Of a stretch of DNA of 64,000 bases, positions 7,633 to 16,119 are shown one piece after another (position 1 is the stretch's first letter; every line of letters begins with the position of its first letter). The position numbers were made by a program, and so were the translations under genes. The DNA comes from Actinobacteria bacterium IMCC26207 (GTDB taxonomy: Bacteria > Actinomycetota > Acidimicrobiia > Acidimicrobiales > Microtrichaceae): the NCBI GenBank assembly GCA_001025035.1, contig LCZK01000002.1, positions 98,020 to 162,019 of the forward strand, in the 5' to 3' direction. The notes under the pieces are model-generated. The model made no database searches and was not told the DNA's origin. It saw nothing but the letters and a program-made list of their open reading frames with translations.

Positions 7633-8691
7633 TTAATTCTCGCTGTCGCCAACGGAGGCCGAACTCGAGCCTGATTGATTAGCCGACTGTGCACCAGCCG
7701 AGGAGCCCTTCGTGCCTGCAGAAGAACTCTGTGCGCCTGCAGAGGAACTCTGTGCGCCTTCAGAAGAACTCTGTGTACCCGCCAAAGAACTCGATCCGCT
7801 GTTCCCTTTTGAGGAACTTGCTGGCGAGATTCCGGCACACCCCGGCCCACGACTCACCGCTGCACGAGTGGGCTCTCGAACATCCAGGGTTTTCATGCAT
7901 TCGCGTACCACTTGGTTGAGGACTGACTCCACGGCTAACAATTTCGCGGCCACGTCCTCAGGGGGACCAAATAGGACCTCTGTTCCGTCCATCAGTTCAA
8001 GGCTCAGTGCCCCTACCAGAGACAGCCGTGCACTGCCGATCTCAGATCGCAGCGATTCATCCATTGCCTCGAGCACTCCGATGGCCTGTGACACCTCGCT
8101 GCTCACAGAAGTTCCGACCAATCCCTCATCTGATTGGCTAGAAGTCGACTCGGGTGGAGTTCCCTGCGCTAGTTGCATCGAGCCATCGAGTTCAAGCAGA
8201 AGTTGCCCAGCCCCAACCTTTTCTTCCCTCTGCAAAATACGCCCAGTTGAAGAAACCAGTACCAAGTCCTGACCCGCCCGCACTACGGCTGCGGGCTGTT
8301 GCTCAGTAATTTTGAACAACAGGGTATGGGGCCACTTGCGTTCAATATGCGCAGACGCAACCCATGGCATGTTCATGAGCGCAGAGCGTGCAGCGGGTAG
8401 ATCAACTGCAACAAGGTGGTCACCAATCGCAATCCCACTGCCTGACACCAATGCGGTCTCTTCAAGCCGGCTCTGCCCCGAAACCGTGATTTTCTGCACA
8501 GCAAAGACCGGGGAGAGAACAAGGCCCACCGCTGCAGCTACTAGCAACACCACGGCAACAAGAGCTATCTGCATGCGATGGCGTCTGCGGCGAGCTACAA
8601 GTTGCACCGTTCGTCGACGATCAACGATCCGCGGCTCTACCTGACTTGCAACAACCTTGGCTGATGAACGCACTGGGGTTGAGGTGCTCAT
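7633..8691 (-). CDS. ftsQ: Divisome protein FtsQ with Ser-rich C-terminal tail
   Basis: 352 residues: basic cytoplasmic N-terminus, one transmembrane segment at about 41-62, the POTRA domain (VQKITVSGQSRLEETALV) and the FtsQ beta domain to about residue 250, then a Ser/Ala/Gly/Gln tail of about 70 residues containing heptads of the SSSAGAQ type. FtsQ links early and late divisome proteins on the outer face of the membrane. The ATG overlaps the murB stop (ATGA). The tail would lie in the cell wall; it comes from 21-bp repeats and is not part of the family core. Confidence 0.9.
   Translation of the reverse strand: MSTSTPVRSSAKVVASQVEPRIVDRRRTVQLVARRRRHRMQIALVAVVLLVAAAVGLVLSPVFAVQKITVSGQSRLEETALVSGSGIAIGDHLVAVDLPAARSALMNMPWVASAHIERKWPHTLLFKITEQQPAAVVRAGQDLVLVSSTGRILQREEKVGAGQLLLELDGSMQLAQGTPPESTSSQSDEGLVGTSVSSEVSQAIGVLEAMDESLRSEIGSARLSLVGALSLELMDGTEVLFGPPEDVAAKLLAVESVLNQVVRECMKTLDVREPTRAAVSRGPGCAGISPASSSKGNSGSSSLAGTQSSSEGAQSSSAGAQSSSAGTKGSSAGAQSANQSGSSSASVGDSEN
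7691..7795. repeat. 21-bp tandem repeat, about 5 copies, 3' end of ftsQ
   Basis: Units 7712-7732, 7733-7753, 7754-7774 and 7775-7795 share CTGCAGARGAACTCTGT, with a diverged copy in front. They encode SSSAGAQ-like heptapeptides at the C-terminus of FtsQ. Confidence 0.9.
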
Positions 8692-9827
8692 AAGGCCTGC
8701 TCAGAGGGGTCATCATCTAGCGAGGGAGTCGTTGTATTGGGCCAACGCAGGCGGCTGCGTTGTTCATCAGTAAAGCCAAGCAAGACTGTTTCGGCCCGAA
8801 GCTGCACCCCGCTGTGGTTGCCAACCTGGGCGACTACCTGTGCCATGACTTCTAGGACATCGTCGGCGGAACCAGCAGAGTCAGTCTGAATAAAATTCGA
8901 GTGTTTCGTCGAGACTTCAGCCGATCCAACTCGCAGCCCACGACAATTCGCCGCCTCAATAAGTCGTCCGGCGGAATCCCCTGGGGGATTCCTAAAGACT
9001 GAACCGGCGTTATGTCCACCCGGTTGATGCTCGCGCCGCCAACTGACAATCTCTGCGAGTCTCTGCTCGCCAAGGGCTCGATCCCCGCTAGCTAAGTGCA
9101 GTTCTGCGTGCAGCACGATCTGCGTTGAGGTGATAGTGCTGTGTCGATACCCCAACTCAAGTACTGCTGTTGTCACCCACCTATTTTCACCCGTCTCAAG
9201 GTCTAGAACGTGGACCCCTGTGAGCGAAGCAGCCATATCTGCACCGTGGCCGCCTGCGTTCATTCGGACGGCTCCACCAATCGAGCCAGGAACGCCCACG
9301 GCCCACTCAAACCCCGTCAGGGCAGCAGCCACCGATTTGCGAGCCACGACGGGCAGACTTGCCATTGCTCCAGCTCGGAGAATGTTCGAGCCCTGCTGAT
9401 CCGATTCGCCCTGTTTGGGTGGCTGTGATTCTTGCGACTCGGAAGCTTGCGAATCCAGAATCTCGATCTCGGCAAACCCATCCCCAAGTTGAAGCACTAA
9501 GCCAGGCAGGCCGGCATCGGCTACCAACAAATTCGAGCCGCGGCCAATGACATGAATCGACAACTCAGGCTGCACAGCTTCTCGCTCAAAGGCCCCAGCC
9601 TGAGCGAGTGCCTCGGCAATCCTGTTGAGCTCGGATTCGTCTTGGACAACCACGAATCGGGCAGCTGCCCCACCAACTTTGTAGGTGCACAGCGCGGCAA
9701 GAGGCTCATCTACGCGTAGGCGGTCACCCAAGAACGCCAACGCAGTATCAAGCGGGTGAGCAGTATCAAACGGGTGCGCGGAATCAACCGGGCGAGCAGG
9801 GTCTGCAGGCCTATGAGGAGTGGTCAT
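8688..9827 (-). CDS. murB: UDP-N-acetylenolpyruvoylglucosamine reductase MurB
   Basis: 379 residues. FAD-binding motifs YKVGGAAARFVV, RGSNLLVAD and WAVGVPGSIGGAVRMNAG; catalytic serine region GHNAGSVFRNPPGDSAGRLI; C-terminal STKHSNFI. Reduces enolpyruvyl-UDP-GlcNAc to UDP-MurNAc with NADPH. Start ATG at 9827 overlaps the murC stop (ATGA); the longer open frame is rejected. Residues 4-25 are a small array (PADPARPVDSAHPFDTAHP) from an 18-bp repeat. In the cluster murB lies between murC and ftsQ. Confidence 0.95.
   Translation of the reverse strand: MTTPHRPADPARPVDSAHPFDTAHPLDTALAFLGDRLRVDEPLAALCTYKVGGAAARFVVVQDESELNRIAEALAQAGAFEREAVQPELSIHVIGRGSNLLVADAGLPGLVLQLGDGFAEIEILDSQASESQESQPPKQGESDQQGSNILRAGAMASLPVVARKSVAAALTGFEWAVGVPGSIGGAVRMNAGGHGADMAASLTGVHVLDLETGENRWVTTAVLELGYRHSTITSTQIVLHAELHLASGDRALGEQRLAEIVSWRREHQPGGHNAGSVFRNPPGDSAGRLIEAANCRGLRVGSAEVSTKHSNFIQTDSAGSADDVLEVMAQVVAQVGNHSGVQLRAETVLLGFTDEQRSRLRWPNTTTPSLDDDPSEQAL
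9744..9797. repeat. 18-bp tandem repeat, 3 copies, 5' end of murB
   Basis: Three units of the type AGTATCAARCGGGTGMGC. They encode a six-residue His/Pro/Asp/Thr repeat at the MurB N-terminus. Confidence 0.85.
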
Positions 9828-11233
9828 GGTTCTGGCCTGGCCAGTAGAAGCGGTAGCAGCAGATCGGCGAGCGTTGTAACGCTGCCGGCGCCGATACTCA
9901 AACACAAGTCTCCAGCGGAAAGCTCAACTCCCAAATACGTGGCAGCTTCAGAGAGGTCAGAGCACCAGACCACCTGAGCCTCGGGGTGGGCTTCTCTGAT
10001 GGCATCGAATAACAACCTGCCCGTCACCCCTTCTCGGGGTTCTTCTCCTGCGGCGTAAATATCTGTCAGTACTAACAAATCGGCCTGCGTGAAGGCATCT
10101 GCGAACTCTTGCCAGAGCGCCTGAGTTCGCGAGTACCTATGCGGTTGAAAGACTGCAACCACGCGGTTCCAGTCTCCGCTTCGCCCAGCAGCTAACGCAG
10201 CACGCACCTCTGTGGGCAAGTGTGCATAATCATCAACGAACTGCACTCCGGCGACTGTACCTCGCTGTTCAAATCTTCGAGAGACTCCGGTGTAGCCGCG
10301 CAGGCCCTCTACTGCTGCATCAATCGGGTAACCAAGTTCGCTAACGAGGGCTAGGGCGCCGGCCGCATTGGTGGCGTTATGAAGCCCCGGAACACCCAGA
10401 CGGACATCAACGACGCGCTCGGATTCGGGAAGTCTCAGGCCAAAGCTGCAACTCTGAGAACCCAACTGCAGGTTCATCATGCGGTAGGTGGCCTCGGGTG
10501 AGGTTCCGTAAGTGGCTGCTCCACAGGAGGCTCCGAGTTTGGCAGCCTCGGGGTCATCAGCGCAGACCACTCGTGGGCCGTTTGTCTGGGTCAAGAATCT
10601 CTTGAACCCATCGAGCAGTTCCTCCCAGCCTCCCCAGAATTCAAGGTGGTCAGGCTCGATATTTGTGATCAGTGCCGCCGCCCTCGGACCGGCCAAAAAG
10701 CTTCCGTCACTCTCATCAGCCTCCAGCACAAAATACTGACCCGGTCGATAGGCCGCAGCCACCCCGAGAGAGGTCACTTCTGCCCCGATCAGAAAACTCG
10801 GATCGGCACCCGCCCCAAGAAGCGCCACTGCCAGCATCGAAGATGTCGTGGTCTTACCATGCGTTCCCGAAACCGAAATGAAAGGCTGTGTCTGCGCGAA
10901 CGCAGGCAGAAAATCGCTGCGTCGAAGGATAGGGATTCCAAGGCGCTGCGCTTCAAGGAGTTCAACGTTGTCAGCATCCACGGCAGTCGAAACCACCAAG
11001 AATTCGCTCTGCAGAACATGCGAAGCTTCATGGCCAATCCAGGTTCGAACACCTAGATCGCTGAGCCGTTGGAGTGCCTCGCTTTGCACCTGATCCGACC
11101 CGCTTACCTGATGGCCTTGTTGGACCAGAATGGTAGCTAAGGCAGACATGCCAGCTCCTCCTGCGGCTACCACATGGATACGCCGGGGGTAACTCAAATC
11201 AGGCAGGCTCGGGGTGTGCTCCTCGGTGGTCAC
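9824..11233 (-). CDS. murC: UDP-N-acetylmuramate-L-alanine ligase MurC
   Basis: 469 residues, three-domain Mur ligase: Rossmann part (IHVVAAGGAGMSALA), ATP-binding loop SGTHGKTTTSSML, central ITNIEPDHLEFWG and the C-terminal FQPHRYSRTQAL. Adds L-Ala to UDP-MurNAc. I take the GTG at 11233, which overlaps the murG stop as GTGA and has AAGGGA about 8 bp upstream; a longer in-frame start at 11263 exists. This and MurE are the only Mur ligases in the cluster. Confidence 0.95.
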   Translation of the reverse strand: MTTEEHTPSLPDLSYPRRIHVVAAGGAGMSALATILVQQGHQVSGSDQVQSEALQRLSDLGVRTWIGHEASHVLQSEFLVVSTAVDADNVELLEAQRLGIPILRRSDFLPAFAQTQPFISVSGTHGKTTTSSMLAVALLGAGADPSFLIGAEVTSLGVAAAYRPGQYFVLEADESDGSFLAGPRAAALITNIEPDHLEFWGGWEELLDGFKRFLTQTNGPRVVCADDPEAAKLGASCGAATYGTSPEATYRMMNLQLGSQSCSFGLRLPESERVVDVRLGVPGLHNATNAAGALALVSELGYPIDAAVEGLRGYTGVSRRFEQRGTVAGVQFVDDYAHLPTEVRAALAAGRSGDWNRVVAVFQPHRYSRTQALWQEFADAFTQADLLVLTDIYAAGEEPREGVTGRLLFDAIREAHPEAQVVWCSDLSEAATYLGVELSAGDLCLSIGAGSVTTLADLLLPLLLARPEP

Positions 11234-12387
11234 AGCTGGGTTCCCTTGCCCGGACGGGCCCATGTCTCGAGAAGGTCCGCTACTCGATCTGCTGCCTCGG
11301 GGTGCGCCAATGTGCCGGCTGCTCTGCCCATCTCTGCCAACTTGCTCGTTGCGCTATTGGCTGCCATCAATGCATCTGTTTCGAGCACCAAGCGATCTGC
11401 ATCAAACTCTGCATCGGCCACCATCACTGCCGCTCCGGCGGCCATCAGCGGCTGAGCATTTGCTGTCTGATGGTCACGTGTTGCAATCGGTAACGGCACC
11501 AGAATCGAACCGAGACCAACCACTGCAAGCTCAGCCACAGTCGTGCCACCCGACCTACAAATAGCAAGGTCTGCAGCAGCTAAGACAAGGTCCATACGGT
11601 CCTCGTAGCGCACGCTCTGATAGATGAGGTCCGTTGGCTCAAGCTCTGGACGGAGATCAAAATCACGTGCGCCAACCACATGATAAATGGCCAGATCAGA
11701 GCGGTCCGACCACTGTTTGACAGCGCCATAGACCGCCTGGTTCAGTCGGCGAGAACCAAGTGAACCGGCGAAAGCAACAATCACAGTCCTATCGGTTGGA
11801 AGTCCTAGCGTCACCCGCGCAGCGCGCTGCTGACGGTCCGCGCCCACTTGCAGCATTTCCTCACGCACGGGGTTTCCGGTCACTACTGCCCGAGGCAGAT
11901 CCGTTTCTTTAAACGGAACGGCACAAGCTTTGGCCCACCTTGCAACTAGACGATTTGAAGCCCCGGCCCTCGCATTCTGATCGGCGACTATCAGCGGCAC
12001 TCGCCAAAGAATCGCTGCTAGGGAACACGCAACACTTGCAAAGCCGCCGAGTGCTAACACGACTGCGGGGCGCCGCTTTCGGATCAAAAAGATTGACTGC
12101 ATCACTGCCTGAGCAATGCCCCAAATCGCAGCAATATTTTCGAGCGTTAACTTGCGTTGGATGCCACGTCCTGGCAGCAGCGTGATTTCAAATCCGGACT
12201 CGGGCACCAGAGATGCCTCGATACCACGCTCGGCGCCCACAAAATGCAGTGAGTTAGCTGCATGGCCTCGCGCAACAAGTGCCTTCGCTACTGCAATCCC
12301 AGGAACAACATGGCCCGCAGTTCCACCGCCAGCAATCACTGCCCAAGTAGGCATCGCAGAAGCAGTGGAGTTGGCCGAACCTGCCAT
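11230..12387 (-). CDS. murG: MurG, lipid II-forming GlcNAc transferase
   Basis: 385 residues, GT-B fold. N-terminal GGGTAGHVVPGIAVAKAL, the VALGGFAS loop, C-terminal domain VIVAFAGSLGSRRLN and AICRSGGTTVAELAVVG with donor-binding residues, then PLPIATRDHQTANA. Transfers GlcNAc to lipid I at the inner membrane face. The ATG at 12387 shares one base with the ftsW stop (TAATG), with GGGACAG upstream; MPTWAV at 12354 is an alternative start. Confidence 0.95.
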   Translation of the reverse strand: MAGSANSTASAMPTWAVIAGGGTAGHVVPGIAVAKALVARGHAANSLHFVGAERGIEASLVPESGFEITLLPGRGIQRKLTLENIAAIWGIAQAVMQSIFLIRKRRPAVVLALGGFASVACSLAAILWRVPLIVADQNARAGASNRLVARWAKACAVPFKETDLPRAVVTGNPVREEMLQVGADRQQRAARVTLGLPTDRTVIVAFAGSLGSRRLNQAVYGAVKQWSDRSDLAIYHVVGARDFDLRPELEPTDLIYQSVRYEDRMDLVLAAADLAICRSGGTTVAELAVVGLGSILVPLPIATRDHQTANAQPLMAAGAAVMVADAEFDADRLVLETDALMAANSATSKLAEMGRAAGTLAHPEAADRVADLLETWARPGKGTQL

Positions 12388-13625
12388 TAACTGTCCCGAG
12401 CTACAGAAACCATCACACCCACCGAGAGCATGCACATCATGAGTGAAGACCCTCCATACGAGACGAACGGCAACGTAATACCTTTCGTCGGCAGCGCACC
12501 TACGGTGACCATGATATTGATCATTGCCTGCACGCCAATCCAGGTAGTGATTCCAATGGCCACGAGTCGGCCAAATTGGCTCCGAGCACTTAGTGCAATC
12601 CTGATTCCCGCAAACATGAATACAACAAATGCCCCGAGGACTAACAAGCTGCCCAAGAGGCCCAACTCCTCACCGATGATGGCAAGAATGAAGTCCGTGT
12701 CCGCCTCTGGCAGGTACCCCCATTTAGCCCTGGAGTTTCCCGGCCCGCTGCCGAGCAGCCCACCCGAAGCAAACCCGATTTGCGACTGCAGCAGTTGATA
12801 GCCACCAGTGGTCGCGTGGCCAGAAGGGTTGAAATATGCGGCGATTCGCTGCACACGGAATCCACCAAAGACCAAGATCACCAGCGCTGCTAAGGAGGCA
12901 GCTGCTCCTGCGATTACTCCCACTTGGCGAAGGGGTGCTCCGGCTAGGAACAACATGACAATCACGATCACGCCGAGCAGCAACGTGGTTCCTAGGTCAT
13001 CCCCGAGTAGCACCATCAACGACAAGGCGCCAGTGACAGCAAAGATCGGGTGCAGCAGTTCCCCCGAACCAATCTCTCTGCTTCTTTTGTCCAACAGTCG
13101 TGCCAACCACAGGATCAACGCGAGCTTGGCAAAGTCAGAAGGCTGTACCTGAAATGCCTCCGTGCCCAGCCATCGCGTTGCACCATTTTTGGTCAGGGCA
13201 AATGGAATATGTGGACCACCAACAGCGCCAAGGGCAATATCGAGCGCCAGAATCGCCTGTAAACCGACGGCAACCACGATCATCACCGGGGCAATTCGGT
13301 CACGCCAGAACATAAGGGGAATTCTCGAAGCAGTTAGCCCTAAAGCAAGGCCAAGCACCATCCACACCAACTGACGAACCCCCGTACTCCAGTTGGCTTG
13401 GCTCGCCTGTACCGAAGCTACTGAAGAGGCCGAATACACCATGACAATGCCGAGCAGACACAGCAGACCCGTCGCTCCTAAAAGCAGATGCTCTGGCTTG
13501 GGACCAACCTGCACGACCTCGACCTCTACAGCACGCAACTTGCGGCTCGAGGATGACCGTGAACGCGTCCGCGATCCTGAAGTCCGCGATCCTGAAGTCC
13601 GCGTTCCTGAAGTCCGCTGGCTCAC
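12387..13625 (-). CDS. ftsW: FtsW, SEDS peptidoglycan polymerase
   Basis: 412 residues with about ten transmembrane segments; SEDS marks include FAKLALILWLA, the AEADTDFILAIIGEELGLLG periplasmic region and PFVSYGGSSLMM. Polymerises lipid II together with the class B PBP encoded nearby. Start GTG at 13625 overlaps the mraY stop (GTGA), with GGAGG at good spacing. The cytoplasmic N-terminus has Arg/Thr/Ser/Gly repeats (RTSGS) from a 15-bp array. Confidence 0.95.
   Translation of the reverse strand: MSQRTSGTRTSGSRTSGSRTRSRSSSSRKLRAVEVEVVQVGPKPEHLLLGATGLLCLLGIVMVYSASSVASVQASQANWSTGVRQLVWMVLGLALGLTASRIPLMFWRDRIAPVMIVVAVGLQAILALDIALGAVGGPHIPFALTKNGATRWLGTEAFQVQPSDFAKLALILWLARLLDKRSREIGSGELLHPIFAVTGALSLMVLLGDDLGTTLLLGVIVIVMLFLAGAPLRQVGVIAGAAASLAALVILVFGGFRVQRIAAYFNPSGHATTGGYQLLQSQIGFASGGLLGSGPGNSRAKWGYLPEADTDFILAIIGEELGLLGSLLVLGAFVVFMFAGIRIALSARSQFGRLVAIGITTWIGVQAMINIMVTVGALPTKGITLPFVSYGGSSLMMCMLSVGVMVSVARDS
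13573..13617. repeat. 15-bp tandem repeat, 3 copies, 5' end of ftsW
   Basis: GATCCTGAAGTCCGC twice and GTTCCTGAAGTCCGC once, in direct succession. They encode a pentapeptide of the RTSGS type at the FtsW N-terminus. Confidence 0.92.
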
Positions 13626-14653
13626 CCCAGACCTCCTGAGCGAATGAACTCCCGATAGAACAGACCTAGGCCGAGCGCAGTGCATGCAGCCGTCAGCATC
13701 CAAAAACGCACGATCACCGTGGTCTCTGGCCATCCAACAAGTTCGAAATGATGATGGATTGGTGCCATCCGAAAGATCCGGCGCCCGGTGGTCTTAAAGC
13801 TCACAACTTGCAACATGACTGACACGGTCTCAATGACAAATAACAAGCCAAGAATCGGCAGCAACAGAACCGTTGAGGAACTCAAAGCGAGGGCAGCCAA
13901 GGCCATGCCGATTGCCAAGGATCCCGTGTCGCCCATAAATATTTGCGCTGGTGCCGCATTCCACCACAAGAACCCGGCGCAGGCACCCATCATCGCAGCA
14001 GCCACTACTGCTAGATCCAAGCCGACGTTGATGCCATACAGCCCGGAATACCTGAAAATCCAGTACCCGATGATGACATAGCCGGCAAACACGATGCCCG
14101 CTGAGCCGGCTGCTAACCCATCAAGTCCATCTGTCAGGTTCACTGCGTTTGTAGCCCCGTAGATGATGAGGATTGCCCAGATTGCCCAGCCCACTTTGGA
14201 AATGTTCCAGCCCAGATCGGCCCACTGCGCGAAGCTGATTGTTGTATGCACATTGGTCTTGAGCAGCATGAGTGCGGTGAACGCAACAGCTACGGCTAGC
14301 AACCCAAAGGTCTTTGCCCGACGACTCAGGCCGAGGTTTCGCTCTTGAGATACCTTTATCCAGTCATCTAGGAATCCAACAAATCCTGCCCCTGCGATTG
14401 CTGCAACTGTCAGCAGACCTGTCCAGGTAAACACTCCGTCGTACAGGTTTGAGATCCCGTACCCGATGATTGCCCCAGCCACGATCGCAATACCACCCAT
14501 CGTGGGGGTTCCGGCCTTTACGAGATGCCCTTCTGGGACATCCTCGTGGATGGGTTGGCCAATTCGCCTCTTGCTGAGCCACAAGATGAGCAGCTTGGTT
14601 CCAACCCCCGAGATGATGGTTGCGATACCCGCAGCGAGCAGAAGTCGAATCAC
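13622..14653 (-). CDS. mraY: MraY, phospho-MurNAc-pentapeptide translocase
   Basis: 343 residues, ten membrane segments. Signature segments: VKAGTPTMGGIAIV, GFLDDWIKV, NAVNLTDGLDGLAAG, WWNAAPAQIFMGDTGSLA and FRMAPIHHHFELVG. Forms lipid I from UDP-MurNAc-pentapeptide and undecaprenyl phosphate. Starts with a GTG overlapping the murE stop (GTGA). In the standard cluster murF would precede and murD would follow this gene; both are absent. Confidence 0.97.
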   Translation of the reverse strand: MIRLLLAAGIATIISGVGTKLLILWLSKRRIGQPIHEDVPEGHLVKAGTPTMGGIAIVAGAIIGYGISNLYDGVFTWTGLLTVAAIAGAGFVGFLDDWIKVSQERNLGLSRRAKTFGLLAVAVAFTALMLLKTNVHTTISFAQWADLGWNISKVGWAIWAILIIYGATNAVNLTDGLDGLAAGSAGIVFAGYVIIGYWIFRYSGLYGINVGLDLAVVAAAMMGACAGFLWWNAAPAQIFMGDTGSLAIGMALAALALSSSTVLLLPILGLLFVIETVSVMLQVVSFKTTGRRIFRMAPIHHHFELVGWPETTVIVRFWMLTAACTALGLGLFYREFIRSGGLG

Positions 14654-16119
14654 TGCTCAACCTCTTCGCGAATGACGAGTCGGTCATCAAAAGGTTCGGT
14701 CCGGTCAGCAAAAATCTGTTGTGCTTCGTGGCCTTTTCCAGCCACAAGCACAACATCGCCCGGGCGTGCGTCCTGAAGTGCGGTTCGGATTGCAAGCCGA
14801 CGATCCTGAATAATCTGTGGCGCTCTATCGCTCCCATACTCAGCACTGGCAGCGGCTTCGCATCCTTGAAGGATCTCGTTCAGTATGACTTCAGGATTTT
14901 CAGAGCGTGGATTATCTGAGGTCAAGATGACCTTGTCTGCAAGTTGAACTGCAATCGCACCCATTAACGGCCGCTTCTTGCTGTCACGGTCTCCCCCGCA
15001 GCCAAACACCACATGGAGTCTGGCACCGGAAGTTACCAAGTCTCGTGCTGCAAGCAATGCCTGCTCGAGCGCATCCGGGGTGTGGGCATAATCCACCACG
15101 GCTGCGGCTTCGCCGCCAGCAGCCATGAAACGGATGATCTCAAACCGACCTGAAACCCCTTCGAGAGCAGACAGGCCCTGAGCGATCTGATCCACCTCAA
15201 GACCCAACAGCAGACAACTCTCGGCAGCGAGCAGAGCGTTCACAACATTGTGCCGACCAGCCATCTGTAGATTTACTGGAGAATCACGCCACAAAAAGGT
15301 GGAACCATCAACGCCCACCGAGAGTTCAGCAGCTTGGTCTAGCGACACACCCACCATCGTTCGACCACTGGCTTCGTAGAGCAATTTGCCGTGGGTATCG
15401 CCGAGGTATACCACTGCGTTGCGGCATCGACCGGGCTCAAATAACTTTGCCTTTGCAGCGAAGTACTGCTCCGGGGTGGAGTGAAAATCCATGTGGTCAT
15501 GGCCGAGATTGGTGAAGACACCAACTGCAAACTGCATGTCATCAACTCGGTGCAGCATGAGTGCATGAGAGGAGACCTCAATGGCCACATCAGTCACGCC
15601 CTGATCCAACATCTCTGACAACATTCGCTGCAGTTCGGGAGCCTCAGGAGTAGTCCGCTCAGATGTCAACGTTCCGATCGACCGAGCAACTCGTCCTGCA
15701 TGATTCAACACCCCAGCGATCATGGAGACCACGGTGGTCTTGCCGTTCGTGCCAGTTACCCCTACAACACCAAGGTGCTCCGAAGGCCGGCCAGAGACCT
15801 CGGCAGCAGCGATCGCTAGAGCAGCTCGAGAATCAGAGACCACAATCTCGTCCACCCCAAGGCCAAGGGGCCGTTCGGTGAGGAGTGCGACTGCTCCTGC
15901 CGCCACTGCTTCCGCAGCGAACATGTGGCCATCCTGTTCAGTTCCAGAGATGCAGCAAAAAAGTGTGTCGGCCTGGACCTGCCGAGAATCTTGGGTCACT
16001 CTTCCTATTCTTACTTGGCTCGCTGCCGCACTTGTGGACCCTTGCGCACTCGCAGTTGTTAGCTCTGCCCCAAGCAGTTCCGCGAGTCGCACTAGAGCGA
16101 CTCCGGGATCTTCGTTCAT
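14650..16119 (-). CDS. murE: MurE, UDP-MurNAc-tripeptide synthetase (meso-DAP type)
   Basis: 489 residues, Mur ligase fold. ATP loop GVTGTNGKTTVVSM, FTNLGHDHMDFHSTPEQYF, VDYAHTPDALEQAL and, decisive for specificity, SDNPRSENP: the DNPR motif marks meso-diaminopimelate rather than lysine ligases. Start ATG overlaps the ftsI stop (ATGA). Normal length, so it is not a fusion with MurF. Confidence 0.96.
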   Translation of the reverse strand: MNEDPGVALVRLAELLGAELTTASAQGSTSAAASQVRIGRVTQDSRQVQADTLFCCISGTEQDGHMFAAEAVAAGAVALLTERPLGLGVDEIVVSDSRAALAIAAAEVSGRPSEHLGVVGVTGTNGKTTVVSMIAGVLNHAGRVARSIGTLTSERTTPEAPELQRMLSEMLDQGVTDVAIEVSSHALMLHRVDDMQFAVGVFTNLGHDHMDFHSTPEQYFAAKAKLFEPGRCRNAVVYLGDTHGKLLYEASGRTMVGVSLDQAAELSVGVDGSTFLWRDSPVNLQMAGRHNVVNALLAAESCLLLGLEVDQIAQGLSALEGVSGRFEIIRFMAAGGEAAAVVDYAHTPDALEQALLAARDLVTSGARLHVVFGCGGDRDSKKRPLMGAIAVQLADKVILTSDNPRSENPEVILNEILQGCEAAASAEYGSDRAPQIIQDRRLAIRTALQDARPGDVVLVAGKGHEAQQIFADRTEPFDDRLVIREEVEQ

